Positions 6,226-13,917 of a stretch of 17,275 nt of DNA are shown here, one piece after another (position 1 is the stretch's first letter; each line of letters begins with the position of its first letter). The notes beneath the pieces were generated by a model that did no database searches, was not told where the DNA came from, and saw only the letters and a program-made list of their open reading frames with translations. Made by a program: the position numbers and the translations under genes. Location of the stretch: positions 1 to 17,275 of the forward strand of contig CAZKWY010000017.1 in NCBI GenBank assembly GCA_964556655.1. Reading direction: 5' to 3'. The stretch is from CAZKWY01 sp964556655 (GTDB lineage Bacteria; Patescibacteriota; Minisyncoccia; Portnoybacterales; UBA2143).

Positions 6226-7122
6226 ATGGGCGGAGAGCTTGAGAGAACAGATCTCCGCCCCTTTTTCTTTCAGGTTATTGAAATCGGCAAAAAAGAAGGC
6301 CTTTTTTCTGATAAAAAATTAGAGGAAATTCGAGAAAAAGGGGCGGAAATGACAGTCGAATTGGCTAGAAGACATTATAGTGTTGTTAGCCAAGCTCACT
6401 TGTGGCAGTCCTCCTATAACCTGCTGGGGATTTTGAGCGTATCATTTCTGAGCCAATTTGGACATGATATTGTCTCTGCTGCAAGTTTCATAAAAGAAAA
6501 GCCATCGGAAAATATGGTTAAAATATTCCGTCGGGGCTGGGCTCTTATTGAGTCTATCGTCAAAGCTAGAAAAGAATTCTACGACAGTCTTACGCCGGAA
6601 AGAGACCTTTGCGAAGAGATCAGCGCCGAGCCGGATCTTGATTGGTTTGGCTGGCAGCGCCTTAGCCAAATTCGAGAAGAAACTCTTTTTTTAAAAAAAG
6701 AAAGAGAGTACCACCAGTGGGTGATAAAAAAGTGGTGTCGAAAGCCCGACCCGGAACTTGCAAGATGGGATGAAGAAAACGCTTATCATGACATGAAAAA
6801 GCGAGAAAGACGACAGGAAATCGTTAATACTGTTATTTTTTCTTTGCTGATTAGCGAAGCTCCCTTCGCTCCATTAGCTTTTAAAGATGTGGAGCGAGTA
6901 ATAAAAGAGCTATTCGATTTGGATGAATTCAGAAAAAGGATCAGAGCGATGTCTCTGATGCTTCCTGAAGGATGGAACGATCTCTTTGACAGAGACGTTG
7001 TTGTCCTTTGTAGTAAAGTTATTCCCCAGATGAAGAAACATCTGGAAAAAGAAGATTTCCAACTTGCCATTAATTGGATGACTAGTTTTCTTTTTTTGGT
7101 GGCGGAGGGGGAAGACCTCTAA
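6226..7122 (+). CDS. Hypothetical protein, last gene of the J-domain operon
   Basis: Unrecognised protein of 298 residues, predicted soluble and largely helical, with no signal peptide. Several Trp/Tyr-rich stretches stand out: HLWQSSYNLLGIL near 59-71, LDWFGWQRL near 139-147, and YHQWVIKKWCRKPD near 162-175. The charged segment ENAYHDMKKRERRQE (about 185-199) looks like an exposed helix. The ATG at 6226 is chosen because AAGGAG at 6213-6218 lies 7 nt before it; an in-frame GTG at 6208 overlaps the previous stop and lacks a site. The gene ends 7 bp before an intrinsic terminator, so it closes the operon. Its function is unknown; the constant company of a J-domain protein would suggest client handling. 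Confidence 0.8.
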   Translation: MGGELERTDLRPFFFQVIEIGKKEGLFSDKKLEEIREKGAEMTVELARRHYSVVSQAHLWQSSYNLLGILSVSFLSQFGHDIVSAASFIKEKPSENMVKIFRRGWALIESIVKARKEFYDSLTPERDLCEEISAEPDLDWFGWQRLSQIREETLFLKKEREYHQWVIKKWCRKPDPELARWDEENAYHDMKKRERRQEIVNTVIFSLLISEAPFAPLAFKDVERVIKELFDLDEFRKRIRAMSLMLPEGWNDLFDRDVVVLCSKVIPQMKKHLEKEDFQLAINWMTSFLFLVAEGEDL

Positions 7123-7129
7123 AAATAAG

Positions 7130-7158
7130 GCCGCTTGCTTGGCGCAGGCGGCTTTTTT
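7130..7158 (+). terminator. Intrinsic terminator of the J-domain operon
   Basis: A 9-bp stem GCCGCTTGC/GCAGGCGGC (one G-T pair) with a 5-nt loop, followed by six T's at 7153-7158 and preceded by a run of A's. It lies directly after the 7122 stop codon. Confidence 0.9.
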
Positions 7159-7178
7159 ATCTAGCGGAATTTTTAATC

Positions 7179-7207
7179 TTGGCATAGGCCTTGAACTGTG
7201 ATAAGCT
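7179..7207 (+). promoter_or_regulatory. Possible promoter for the hydrolase-gyrA transcript
   Basis: TTGGCA (7179-7184), a 17-bp spacer and TAAGCT (7202-7207), with an extended -10 TGN just upstream (7199-7201). The -10 is weak (three of six), but the position between a terminator and the next gene is right. The predicted leader is about 40 nt and has no Shine-Dalgarno. Confidence 0.4.
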
Positions 7208-7254
7208 AAGATTAAAGCAATTGCTTGCTGATTTTAATTTTAAGCTATAAAAAT

Positions 7255-7899
7255 ATGACTATTAATTGGTACGGCCATTCGTGTTTTAGAATAAGCAATC
7301 AAGGCGGTCGCTTGACTATTATTACCGATCCTTTTGACAAAAGCATTGGTCTGACCCCGCCTCGGGTAAGCGCGGATATTGTTGCAGTTTCTCATGGCCA
7401 TTACGACCACAACAACATCGGAGCTATCAGCGGAGAGCCTTTTGTTGTCGAAGGGCCGGGCGAATATGAAATTAGAGGAGCGCAGATTACAGGCATCAAT
7501 AGTTTTCATGATAGAAAAGAAGGCCAAGAAAGAGGGGCTAACACTATTTATGTAATGGAAGTAGACGGCATTAGAGTGTGTCATTTAGGTGATTTGGGCC
7601 AGGAAAAGCTTACGGACAAACAGCTAGAAGCCATAGGCCTAGTAGATGTTTTAATGGCGCCAGTAGGCGGAAATTATACTCTAGGAGCGAAAGAAGCGGC
7701 GCGGGTTTCTAACCGGTTAGAACCGCATATTGTTATCCCTATGCACTACAAACTGTCTCAGCTTAAAATAGATTTGGCTAAAGTCGATGACTTTCTTAAA
7801 GAGATGGGGCTAGAAGGCGTCAAGCCGGTTGACAAGATTACGATTAAAGAGAAAGACTTGGCTGGCAAAAAAACAGAGGTTGTTTTAATGAAAATATAA
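7255..7899 (+). CDS. Metallo-beta-lactamase-fold hydrolase (UPF0173/UlaG-like)
   Basis: Metal-dependent hydrolase of 214 residues, probably cytoplasmic. The metal site is complete: HGHYDH gives His47, His49, Asp51 and His52; further ligands are probably His110 or Asp113 in CHLGDLG and His164 in IPMHYK. The N-terminus TINWYGHSCFRI and the ITDPF motif are typical of the UPF0173 branch, whose members resemble L-ascorbate-6-phosphate lactonase but whose substrate is usually unknown. The ATG at 7255 is used because the conserved WYGHSCF begins there; an in-frame TTG at 7225 adds only unrelated residues. There is no Shine-Dalgarno. A small membrane protein follows 5 nt downstream. Confidence 0.88.
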   Translation: MTINWYGHSCFRISNQGGRLTIITDPFDKSIGLTPPRVSADIVAVSHGHYDHNNIGAISGEPFVVEGPGEYEIRGAQITGINSFHDRKEGQERGANTIYVMEVDGIRVCHLGDLGQEKLTDKQLEAIGLVDVLMAPVGGNYTLGAKEAARVSNRLEPHIVIPMHYKLSQLKIDLAKVDDFLKEMGLEGVKPVDKITIKEKDLAGKKTEVVLMKI

Positions 7900-7904
7900 T
7901 CTTA

Positions 7905-8258
7905 ATGCCTTTTCTTGAAGAGCTTCAAAAAAAATCTCGCAAAACAAGAGTAAAGATTATGTGGTCAGCTGTTTTTGCTTGTATGGCTGTTTTAATTTTT
8001 TTCTGGTCAATATCGCTTAATTCTTCTATGGATCTTGCCAGCTCAAAAGAAAGCCAGTCCGAAGAAGAAAAAAATAGACTAGAAAACGCTAAAAATGAAG
8101 CTCTCTCTATCAAAAGGTCTTTAAAAGCCAGCATCAAGGCTTTTTTCAATGAGAATGAATTGCAGGAAAAGATAGAGCAGACAAAGAAAGAGCTTGAAGA
8201 GAACGACATCAAAAAAGAAGATTCTCTTGCTCCTTCGCGCCTTCCCTTGTCAGAATAA
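7905..8258 (+). CDS. Small single-pass membrane protein with coiled coil
   Basis: Unrecognised protein of 117 residues. A basic N-terminus (KKSRKTRVK) precedes one transmembrane segment at about 19-38, so the N-terminus is probably inside. The remainder is a charged helix rich in Glu and Lys (about 45-107) that should form a coiled coil, ending in a Pro/Ser tail. It starts 5 nt after the hydrolase stop and is transcribed with it. The size and design resemble FtsB/DivIC-like or other single-pass scaffold proteins, but no family motif supports that. A large palindrome separates it from gyrA. Confidence 0.7.
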   Translation: MPFLEELQKKSRKTRVKIMWSAVFACMAVLIFFWSISLNSSMDLASSKESQSEEEKNRLENAKNEALSIKRSLKASIKAFFNENELQEKIEQTKKELEENDIKKEDSLAPSRLPLSE

Positions 8259-8269
8259 GTTTTCTTTGC

Positions 8270-8314
8270 CCAAGGACTGTCATTCTAGGACTGTCCTAGA
8301 ATGACAGTCCTTGG
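8270..8314. repeat. 45-nt perfect palindrome just upstream of gyrA
   Basis: Bases 8270-8290 are exactly complementary to 8294-8314, giving a 21-bp stem with the 3-nt loop CTG. The octamer GGACTGTC occurs twice inside it (8274-8281 and 8288-8295). It ends 7 bp before the gyrA ATG. No T-tract follows, so it is not a standard terminator. It could be a cruciform that senses supercoiling, an RNA hairpin that limits gyrA translation or protects the mRNA, or a small repeated element of the REP/MITE kind. Confidence 0.92.
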
Positions 8315-8321
8315 ACTATTA

Positions 8322-10799
8322 ATGGCGAAAAAGAAGAAGACAATTAAAGAAAAAACAGATAAACATCAGGAAATAGGCTATATTAGAAAGCGCTCTATTA
8401 CTGATGAAATGAAGGAATCTTATCTGGATTACGCTATGAGCGTAATTGTGGCGCGCGCTCTGCCTGATGTTAGAGACGGCCTTAAACCGGTTCACCGGCG
8501 TATTTTGTATGCCATGCATGGCATGGGTTTGCATCATTCTGCCAAATACCGTAAATCAGCCACCGTTATTGGCGAAACTCTTGGCAAATATCATCCGCAC
8601 GGCGATGCGGCAGTCTATGAGTCCATGGTTAGGATGGCCCAGCGTTTTTCTATGCGCTATCCTTTAGTTGACGGGCAAGGCAACTTTGGCTCAATGGATG
8701 GAGATAACGCGGCAGCGATGAGATATACAGAAGCGCGGATGGAAAAGATCGCCGAAGAGATACTGTCTGATATTGATAAGGAAACTGTCGCTTGGGCTGA
8801 TAATTACGATGGAACGAGAAAAGAGCCAGTAGTTTTACCTGCTGGCTTGCCCCAGCTTCTTTTAAATGGAGCTATGGGAATCGCGGTAGGAATGGCGACT
8901 AATATTCCGCCCCATCACTTGGGCGAAATCGTGGATGCTATTATTTACCTAATTGATCATCCCAAGGCAACGGTAGAGGATCTTTTTAAGTTTATTAAAG
9001 GCCCTGATTTTCCTACAGGCGGTGAGATTTATGACCGTCGGGCGATGATTCATGCCTATTCTACTGGCCAAGGGCCGATTGTTAATCGCGCCAAAGCAGA
9101 AATAGTAGAAAGCAAGACGGGCCGGTTTCAGATCGTTATTAACGAAATGACTTATGGAGTTAATAAGGCTGCCTTAATTACTAAAATAGCTGAGTTAGTT
9201 AAGAACAAGAAAATCACTGGAATTAAGGATGTTAGAGACGAATCTGACAAAGAAGGAGTGCGGGTAGTCATTATGCTCAAGGGAGAAGCCCAACCGCAAA
9301 AAGCGCTCAACCGCCTCTATAAGCTGACTGATCTGCAAAAAACTTTTCATCTAAATATGCTGGCTTTAGTAGACGGTATTCAGCCACAGGTGCTTTCTTT
9401 GGTTAGTGTGCTTAGCGAATATATCAAACATCGCCAAGAAGTAGTCACTCGCCGCGCTAAATATGAACTAAAGCAAGCCAAAGAACGGGCGCATATTTTA
9501 GAGGGACTAAGCAAGGCCCTAAACCATATTGACGCGGTCATTGAAACAATCAAGAAGTCGCAAACAAAAGAGATGGCGCATAAAAACTTAATGAAGAAAT
9601 TCAAGCTTAGCGATCGCCAGGCAAGCGCTATTTTAGAAATGAGGCTTCAAACACTGGCCGGATTAGAAAGGAAAAAGATTAAAGATGAATTAGAGGAAAA
9701 AAGAAAGCTTATCCGCCGCTTAGAGGATCTGCTTAAGAGTCCTAAGAAGATTTTAGGTGTGGTTAAAGAGGAATTACGCAGGATTAAAGAGAAATATAAT
9801 GATGAACGGCGGACAAAAGTTTACGTTCGTTCTGTGGGGCAGTTTAGCGAAGAAGAGCTTATCGCTCAGGAAGAATGCGTTATCATTCTAACTCAGGGAG
9901 GATACATAAAAAGAGTCAATCCGCAGGGATATCGTGCCCAGAAAAGAGGCGGGCGGGGCATTTTAGGCATTACCCCTCGCGAAGAAGACGCTGTTGGCTG
10001 GTTTATTTCTGCCTCTACTCACGATAATATTCTTTTCTTTACTGATCGAGGAAGGGTTTTTCAGGCTAGGGCTTATGAAATTCCAGAAGCGAGCCGAACT
10101 GCGCGCGGGCAAGCAATTGTTAACATTCTGCAAATGGGTTCGCAAGAAAAAGTTACTGCCATCTTGAATGTCAACAAAGAGAACAAAGCAAAATACTTGG
10201 TGGCAGTGACGGAAAATGGTATAATCAAAAGAACTCCCCTAGAAGACTTCGCCAATGTTAGAAGAAACGGCCTTGTCGCCATTAAATTAAACAAGAACGA
10301 TAAATTATGGTGGGCTAAATCAACTTCGGGCAAGGATGAAATTATGTTAGTAACTGCTCAAGGGCAAAGTATTCGTTTTAAGGAAACTGACATTAGGCCG
10401 ATGGGCCGGTCGGCGGCTGGCGTTAAGGGCATAGCTTTAAGGGAAGGTGATAAGCTAGTGAGAATGGACATTATAGACAGGGAAATACCTGAAAAAGACC
10501 TCAAAGTACTGATCATCACTGAAAATGGCTTTGGTAAAAAAACCGATCTCAAAAATTATAAGCTTCAGAAGCGTGGAGGGTATGGGATAAAAACGGCTAA
10601 GCTAACGTCTAAAACAGGCCAGATTGTCGCAAGCCAAATATTAGGGATAGAGTACGAAGACTTGATTATTATCTCTCAAAAAGGACAAGTGATCAGGACT
10701 AAAATTAAAGATATTTCCTCTCTAGGACGAACTACTCAAGGGGTAAAAGTAATGAGGCTGGCGTCTGGCGACAAAGTGGCTTGTATCGCCTGCCTTTAA
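8322..10799 (+). CDS. gyrA: DNA gyrase subunit A
   Basis: Breakage-reunion subunit of DNA gyrase, which introduces negative supercoils together with GyrB; gyrB is not in this window. The 825 residues have the full plan: an N-terminal winged-helix/tower region with catalytic Tyr135 in AAMRYTEARM, a coiled coil at about 380-500, and a C-terminal beta-pinwheel. The GyrA box QKRGGRG at 540-546 marks gyrase rather than topoisomerase IV; a second similar motif QKRGGYG is at 749-755. The quinolone pocket reads HPHGDAAVYE, so the positions of E. coli Ser83 and Asp87 are Ala96 and Glu100. The ATG at 8322 is chosen over one at 8301, which lies inside the palindrome and would add residues before the basic start MAKKKKTIKE. 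The methyltransferase gene follows after 4 nt. Confidence 0.97.
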   Translation: MAKKKKTIKEKTDKHQEIGYIRKRSITDEMKESYLDYAMSVIVARALPDVRDGLKPVHRRILYAMHGMGLHHSAKYRKSATVIGETLGKYHPHGDAAVYESMVRMAQRFSMRYPLVDGQGNFGSMDGDNAAAMRYTEARMEKIAEEILSDIDKETVAWADNYDGTRKEPVVLPAGLPQLLLNGAMGIAVGMATNIPPHHLGEIVDAIIYLIDHPKATVEDLFKFIKGPDFPTGGEIYDRRAMIHAYSTGQGPIVNRAKAEIVESKTGRFQIVINEMTYGVNKAALITKIAELVKNKKITGIKDVRDESDKEGVRVVIMLKGEAQPQKALNRLYKLTDLQKTFHLNMLALVDGIQPQVLSLVSVLSEYIKHRQEVVTRRAKYELKQAKERAHILEGLSKALNHIDAVIETIKKSQTKEMAHKNLMKKFKLSDRQASAILEMRLQTLAGLERKKIKDELEEKRKLIRRLEDLLKSPKKILGVVKEELRRIKEKYNDERRTKVYVRSVGQFSEEELIAQEECVIILTQGGYIKRVNPQGYRAQKRGGRGILGITPREEDAVGWFISASTHDNILFFTDRGRVFQARAYEIPEASRTARGQAIVNILQMGSQEKVTAILNVNKENKAKYLVAVTENGIIKRTPLEDFANVRRNGLVAIKLNKNDKLWWAKSTSGKDEIMLVTAQGQSIRFKETDIRPMGRSAAGVKGIALREGDKLVRMDIIDREIPEKDLKVLIITENGFGKKTDLKNYKLQKRGGYGIKTAKLTSKTGQIVASQILGIEYEDLIIISQKGQVIRTKIKDISSLGRTTQGVKVMRLASGDKVACIACL

Positions 10800-10803
10800 A
10801 AAT

Positions 10804-11358
10804 ATGGAGGGCACAGGAGGCTTTCTCCACCCAGAAAAAATTATTAAACAGCTGGTCTTGCGCGATAATATGGTGGTGGCTGATTTTGGTTCGGGCCATG
10901 GCTATTTTACTATTCCTCTCGCCAAAATGATCCCGCAAGGAGAAATCTATGCTCTAGATGTTTTAAAAGAAGCGTTAGAAGCGATTGAAAGCCGGGCTAA
11001 AATAGAGAAAATAACCAATATTAAATTAATACGTTGTAATTTAGAAAACCTAAATGGCGCTAAGCTTGATTCAGACTCGGTGGATCTAGTAGTGCTGGCT
11101 AACATTCTTTTTCAAACTCAAAAAAAAGCGGAAATTATCCAAGAAGCAAAGAGAGTTTTAAAAAAGGGAGGCAAAGCAATCATCATTGATTGGATTAAAG
11201 GGTCTTCTATGGCTCCTAAAGAAGGCGGGTGGCTGATTGGAAAGGAAAAAGTGCGTTCGTTGGCAGAAGAAACAGGGGTTGATTTTGTTAAAGAGCTGGA
11301 AATGGATAATCAGCATTACGGTCTGGTTTTTAAAAAAGTAGCAGGTAAAAGTTTTTAG
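10804..11358 (+). CDS. Class I SAM-dependent methyltransferase
   Basis: A 184-residue Rossmann-fold methyltransferase. The SAM-binding motif I is VVADFGSGHGYFTIPLA (about 24-40); the acidic end of strand 2 is YALDV, followed by a motif near RCNLENL, and the strand 4 region is DLVVLANILFQ. A RVLKKGGKAIIIDW segment corresponds to the usual post-motif region. The closest type is the Methyltransf_11/25 group with UbiE-like enzymes, but the substrate cannot be read from sequence. It starts 4 nt after gyrA and ends 9 nt before the solute-binding protein, so it is in the same transcript. Confidence 0.85.
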   Translation: MEGTGGFLHPEKIIKQLVLRDNMVVADFGSGHGYFTIPLAKMIPQGEIYALDVLKEALEAIESRAKIEKITNIKLIRCNLENLNGAKLDSDSVDLVVLANILFQTQKKAEIIQEAKRVLKKGGKAIIIDWIKGSSMAPKEGGWLIGKEKVRSLAEETGVDFVKELEMDNQHYGLVFKKVAGKSF

Positions 11359-11367
11359 CTGGTCTTG

Positions 11368-12663
11368 ATGACAATGCCCAATAGAAAAATTATTATTCTT
11401 GCTGTCGCAATAGCGATTATTCTTATAGTTGCGGGAATTATTTATTGGGGCAGGAAGCCGACTCTTCAAGACGAAGTGACTATCGAAGTATGGGGCGTTT
11501 TTGATGATTCCGATATTTATAATAAACTGGAGAAAAAACTCCAAGAGTCTCATTCCCATATTAACATTGACTATTACAAGAAAAGTTTTGCCACTTACGA
11601 AGATGACATCTTAAACGCTATGGCGACTAATCGCGGCCCCGATGTTTTTATGATCAGTAACAATTGGGTGCCGCGCTATCTAGACAGAATCCAAGAGGCT
11701 CCCTCAGAAATAATTAACTTAAAGAGGATGCAAGACGAATTTGTTGATGTGGTCTATTTTGATTTCGTCTTTAACGGAAAGATTGTCGCTTTGCCCTTGG
11801 GCGTAGATACTTTGGCTCTTTATTACAACAAAGATATTTTCAATACTGCTGGCATCGCTCAGCCGCCTGTTACTTGGGAAGAGTTTATTGACATGGTAGA
11901 AAAGACCACTATTCTCGACGAGCAGGGGAATATTATTAGGGCGGGGGCGGCGTTGGGGACAGCGCGCAATATCAATCGCTCAACAGACATTCTTTCTCTT
12001 TTAATGTTTCATTCAGGCAGCAGCATCTTTGACCCTGCCAAAGGAATGGCTGTTTTTGACCGCTCTATTTCTTTAGGAGGAGAAATGTTTTATCCTGGCG
12101 AACGCGCTCTGCGATTTTATACAGATTTTGCTAATCCGCTAAAATCTGTCTATACCTGGAACAGGAATATGGATTATTCTATTGATGCTTTTTACAAGGG
12201 AGATGCGGCGATGATGATTAATTATTCCTATCACCTTCCTACAATTAGAGCTAAATCTCCTTATCTTAATTTCGATATCGCGCCTTTGCCTCAAGCGGAA
12301 GGAGCGGAGAGTAAAATTAACTACGCTAACTACTGGGGAATGGCTGTTTCCGCCAATTCTAGAAAAAGAGAAGCCTCTTGGAAGTTTATTAATTGGCTGG
12401 CGAGCGCGGAAGGAGCTGAAAGCTATCTTGCCCTAGCTAAAAGGCCGACTGCTCGAAGAGATCTTATCGCAATCCAAGAAGACGATCCTGATATTGGCGT
12501 TTTCGCCAAGCAAGCGCTAACGGCTCGTTCATGGTATCAAGTGGATAACTTATCTATTGAGCGAATCTTAGCGGATATGATAGAATCAGTCATAATAGGC
12601 AAGGCTACTATTAAAGAGGCTGTTGGTCGGGCGGCGGATAAAATAACGGCGCTGGGGAAATGA
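11368..12663 (+). CDS. Membrane-anchored extracellular solute-binding protein (family 1)
   Basis: A 431-residue protein with an uncleaved N-terminal membrane anchor (about 8-27) and no lipobox cysteine, followed by an extracytoplasmic periplasmic-binding-protein fold. Features of sugar-type family 1 binding proteins are visible: TIEVWGVFDD near the start, GPDVFMISNNWVPRYL, ALPLGVDTLALYYNKDIF with VTWEEF, GDAAMMINYSYHLPTI, and the C-terminal WKFINWLAS...YLALAKRPTARRD. No ABC permease or ATPase genes are next to it. It is instead coupled by ATGA to three pilin-like genes, so it may bind a ligand for the surface apparatus or feed a transporter encoded elsewhere. ATG 11368 and ATG 11374 are both possible starts; neither has a clear ribosome site. 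Confidence 0.88.
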   Translation: MTMPNRKIIILAVAIAIILIVAGIIYWGRKPTLQDEVTIEVWGVFDDSDIYNKLEKKLQESHSHINIDYYKKSFATYEDDILNAMATNRGPDVFMISNNWVPRYLDRIQEAPSEIINLKRMQDEFVDVVYFDFVFNGKIVALPLGVDTLALYYNKDIFNTAGIAQPPVTWEEFIDMVEKTTILDEQGNIIRAGAALGTARNINRSTDILSLLMFHSGSSIFDPAKGMAVFDRSISLGGEMFYPGERALRFYTDFANPLKSVYTWNRNMDYSIDAFYKGDAAMMINYSYHLPTIRAKSPYLNFDIAPLPQAEGAESKINYANYWGMAVSANSRKREASWKFINWLASAEGAESYLALAKRPTARRDLIAIQEDDPDIGVFAKQALTARSWYQVDNLSIERILADMIESVIIGKATIKEAVGRAADKITALGK

Positions 12664-13085
12664 AGATAGCCTTTTACAAAAAAATCTTTCTTGGGTTAAT
12701 AATTCTGCTAGGCCTTTTGTCTGGCGGACCGGCAAAAGCGGAAATGGGTTTTTTAGACGAACCAATCGTTCCTTGTGGAGGAACGGATCAGGAGGAATGC
12801 AATCTTTGCCATCTATGGGAACTGGGAGATAATATTATTCGGTTTATTACTTTTAATTTAGCTCTTCCCGTAGGGGGATTGCTGTTCGTGATAGCAGGTT
12901 TTTATTTTCTCGTTTCAGGCGGCAATGAAAAAAGAATAGTAAAAGCAAAAAGCATTTTTACCAATACGGTAGTCGGTTTGGTGATTATCTTTTGTAGTTG
13001 GTTGTTGATTGACAGTATTTTGCAAACTATTGCCGCTGAAGAATTTAGCGGAGCGTGGGAAGTTTTTCCTACTTGCCAAGAATAA
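12660..13085 (+). CDS. T4SS-type pilin-like protein 1
   Basis: Small exported membrane protein of 141 residues. A signal peptide (about 1-27, ending AKA) is followed by a Cys-rich segment PCGGTDQEECNLCHLW. Two transmembrane helices (about 58-82 and 95-119) are separated by the short loop SGGNEKRIVKAKSIF. This two-helix hairpin with an SGG-(E/K)-A-K loop is the pattern of the VirB2/TrbC-like T4SS_pilin family, which is common in CPR genomes. Three N-proximal cysteines plus one near the C-terminus (PTCQE) could form disulfides, unlike the two paralogues downstream. It overlaps the solute-binding gene by ATGA. Confidence 0.82.
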   Translation: MKIAFYKKIFLGLIILLGLLSGGPAKAEMGFLDEPIVPCGGTDQEECNLCHLWELGDNIIRFITFNLALPVGGLLFVIAGFYFLVSGGNEKRIVKAKSIFTNTVVGLVIIFCSWLLIDSILQTIAAEEFSGAWEVFPTCQE

Positions 13086-13095
13086 GCAATCGAAA

Positions 13096-13446
13096 ATGAA
13101 ATTTAAACATTTATTCCTTCTTTTAATTATTTCCTCTTTCTTTTTATCGCCTTTTTTGGCTCTAGCTGAGATTACGGAAGGGGAGAGATTTCCTAATCCT
13201 ATAAAATCGAACAATTTTACAGAGCTAGTTACTGATATTATCCAATGGCTGGCTAATATTGGCATTCTTGTCGCGGTGATTATGATTATTTATTCCGGTC
13301 TTCTTTTTATGGCCTCAGGCGGCAAAGAAGAAAAGCTAAGCCAGGCAAAAAAAACTTTTACTTGGGCGATGATCGGCCTGGCAGTATTGATTATAGGGGA
13401 GGGCTTTATCGGTATTATCAAGTCAATTTTAAATGTTAATGGTTAA
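13096..13446 (+). CDS. T4SS-type pilin-like protein 2
   Basis: Pilin-like protein of 116 residues with a signal peptide (about 1-24, ending ALA). Two transmembrane helices (about 47-70 and 87-110) flank the loop ASGGKEEKLSQAKKTF. It lacks the cysteines of pilin 1. The ATG at 13096 is chosen over an in-frame start at 13009, which would lie inside the previous gene and add residues before a clean signal peptide. The gene starts 10 nt after the previous stop. Small two-helix pilins of this type can be subunits of a thin conjugation-like pilus or pore, but no VirB4, VirD4 or other secretion genes are present here. Confidence 0.82.
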   Translation: MKFKHLFLLLIISSFFLSPFLALAEITEGERFPNPIKSNNFTELVTDIIQWLANIGILVAVIMIIYSGLLFMASGGKEEKLSQAKKTFTWAMIGLAVLIIGEGFIGIIKSILNVNG

Positions 13447-13482
13447 AATGATATTATTTAAAGAGAAAGGGGGTGAAAATGA

Positions 13483-13827
13483 ATGAATCTTAAAAAGATT
13501 ATTTCCGTAAGCATGCTTTCTATGATGTTTCTTTTTGTCGCCGCTCCTGCTGTTTTAGCCGAGGGGGAAACAGGGAAAGAAGCAGGACCAGGAAGCATAG
13601 GCGAATTAATAACTCTTATAGAAAACATAGCGGCCTGGTTTCAGAATATTGTTCTAGTCATTGCCATTATTATGATTATGTATGCTGGCTTTCTTTGGAT
13701 CACTTCAGGAGGTAGTGAGGATAAAATAGCTTCAGCAAGAAAAACTCTTCTATGGGGCTTGGTTGGCATAGCAGTGGTCCTTTTCGCTTATTTGGCACAA
13801 TCGTTTGTGGTTAGTATACTCCAATAA
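13483..13827 (+). CDS. T4SS-type pilin-like protein 3
   Basis: Third paralogue, 114 residues: a signal peptide (about 1-26, ending VLA), a Gly/Glu-rich linker, and two transmembrane helices (about 46-70 and 84-112) around the loop TSGGSEDKIASARKTL. It has the strongest ribosome site of the cluster (AAGGGGGTG at 13467-13475), 7 nt before the ATG at 13483, and could be the most highly made subunit. An ATG at 13479, 4 nt upstream and out of frame, would give only a 4-codon peptide. The cluster ends at the terminator at 13861. Confidence 0.82.
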   Translation: MNLKKIISVSMLSMMFLFVAAPAVLAEGETGKEAGPGSIGELITLIENIAAWFQNIVLVIAIIMIMYAGFLWITSGGSEDKIASARKTLLWGLVGIAVVLFAYLAQSFVVSILQ

Positions 13828-13860
13828 TAAGAATATCTTGAAACTGTATAATTATAACAT

Positions 13861-13913
13861 AAAAGCCGGCGAGTTTTTGCTTTTAGCATTGACTGCGCCG
13901 GCTTTTGTTTTTT
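13861..13913. terminator. Intrinsic terminator between convergent genes
   Basis: An 11-bp perfect stem AAAAGCCGGCG/CGCCGGCTTTT encloses a 24-nt loop that contains a small inner TGCT/AGCA pair. On the plus strand it is followed by G and six T's, which suits the pilin cluster. On the minus strand the T-run is only four long, so it is weaker for the gene whose stop is at 13918. Confidence 0.85.
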
Positions 13914-13917
13914 AATT

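Noticed and set aside
8301..8321. Upstream in-frame ATG for gyrA
   Set aside because: It lies inside the right arm of the palindrome and would add seven residues before the typical basic start; the ATG at 8322 is preferred.
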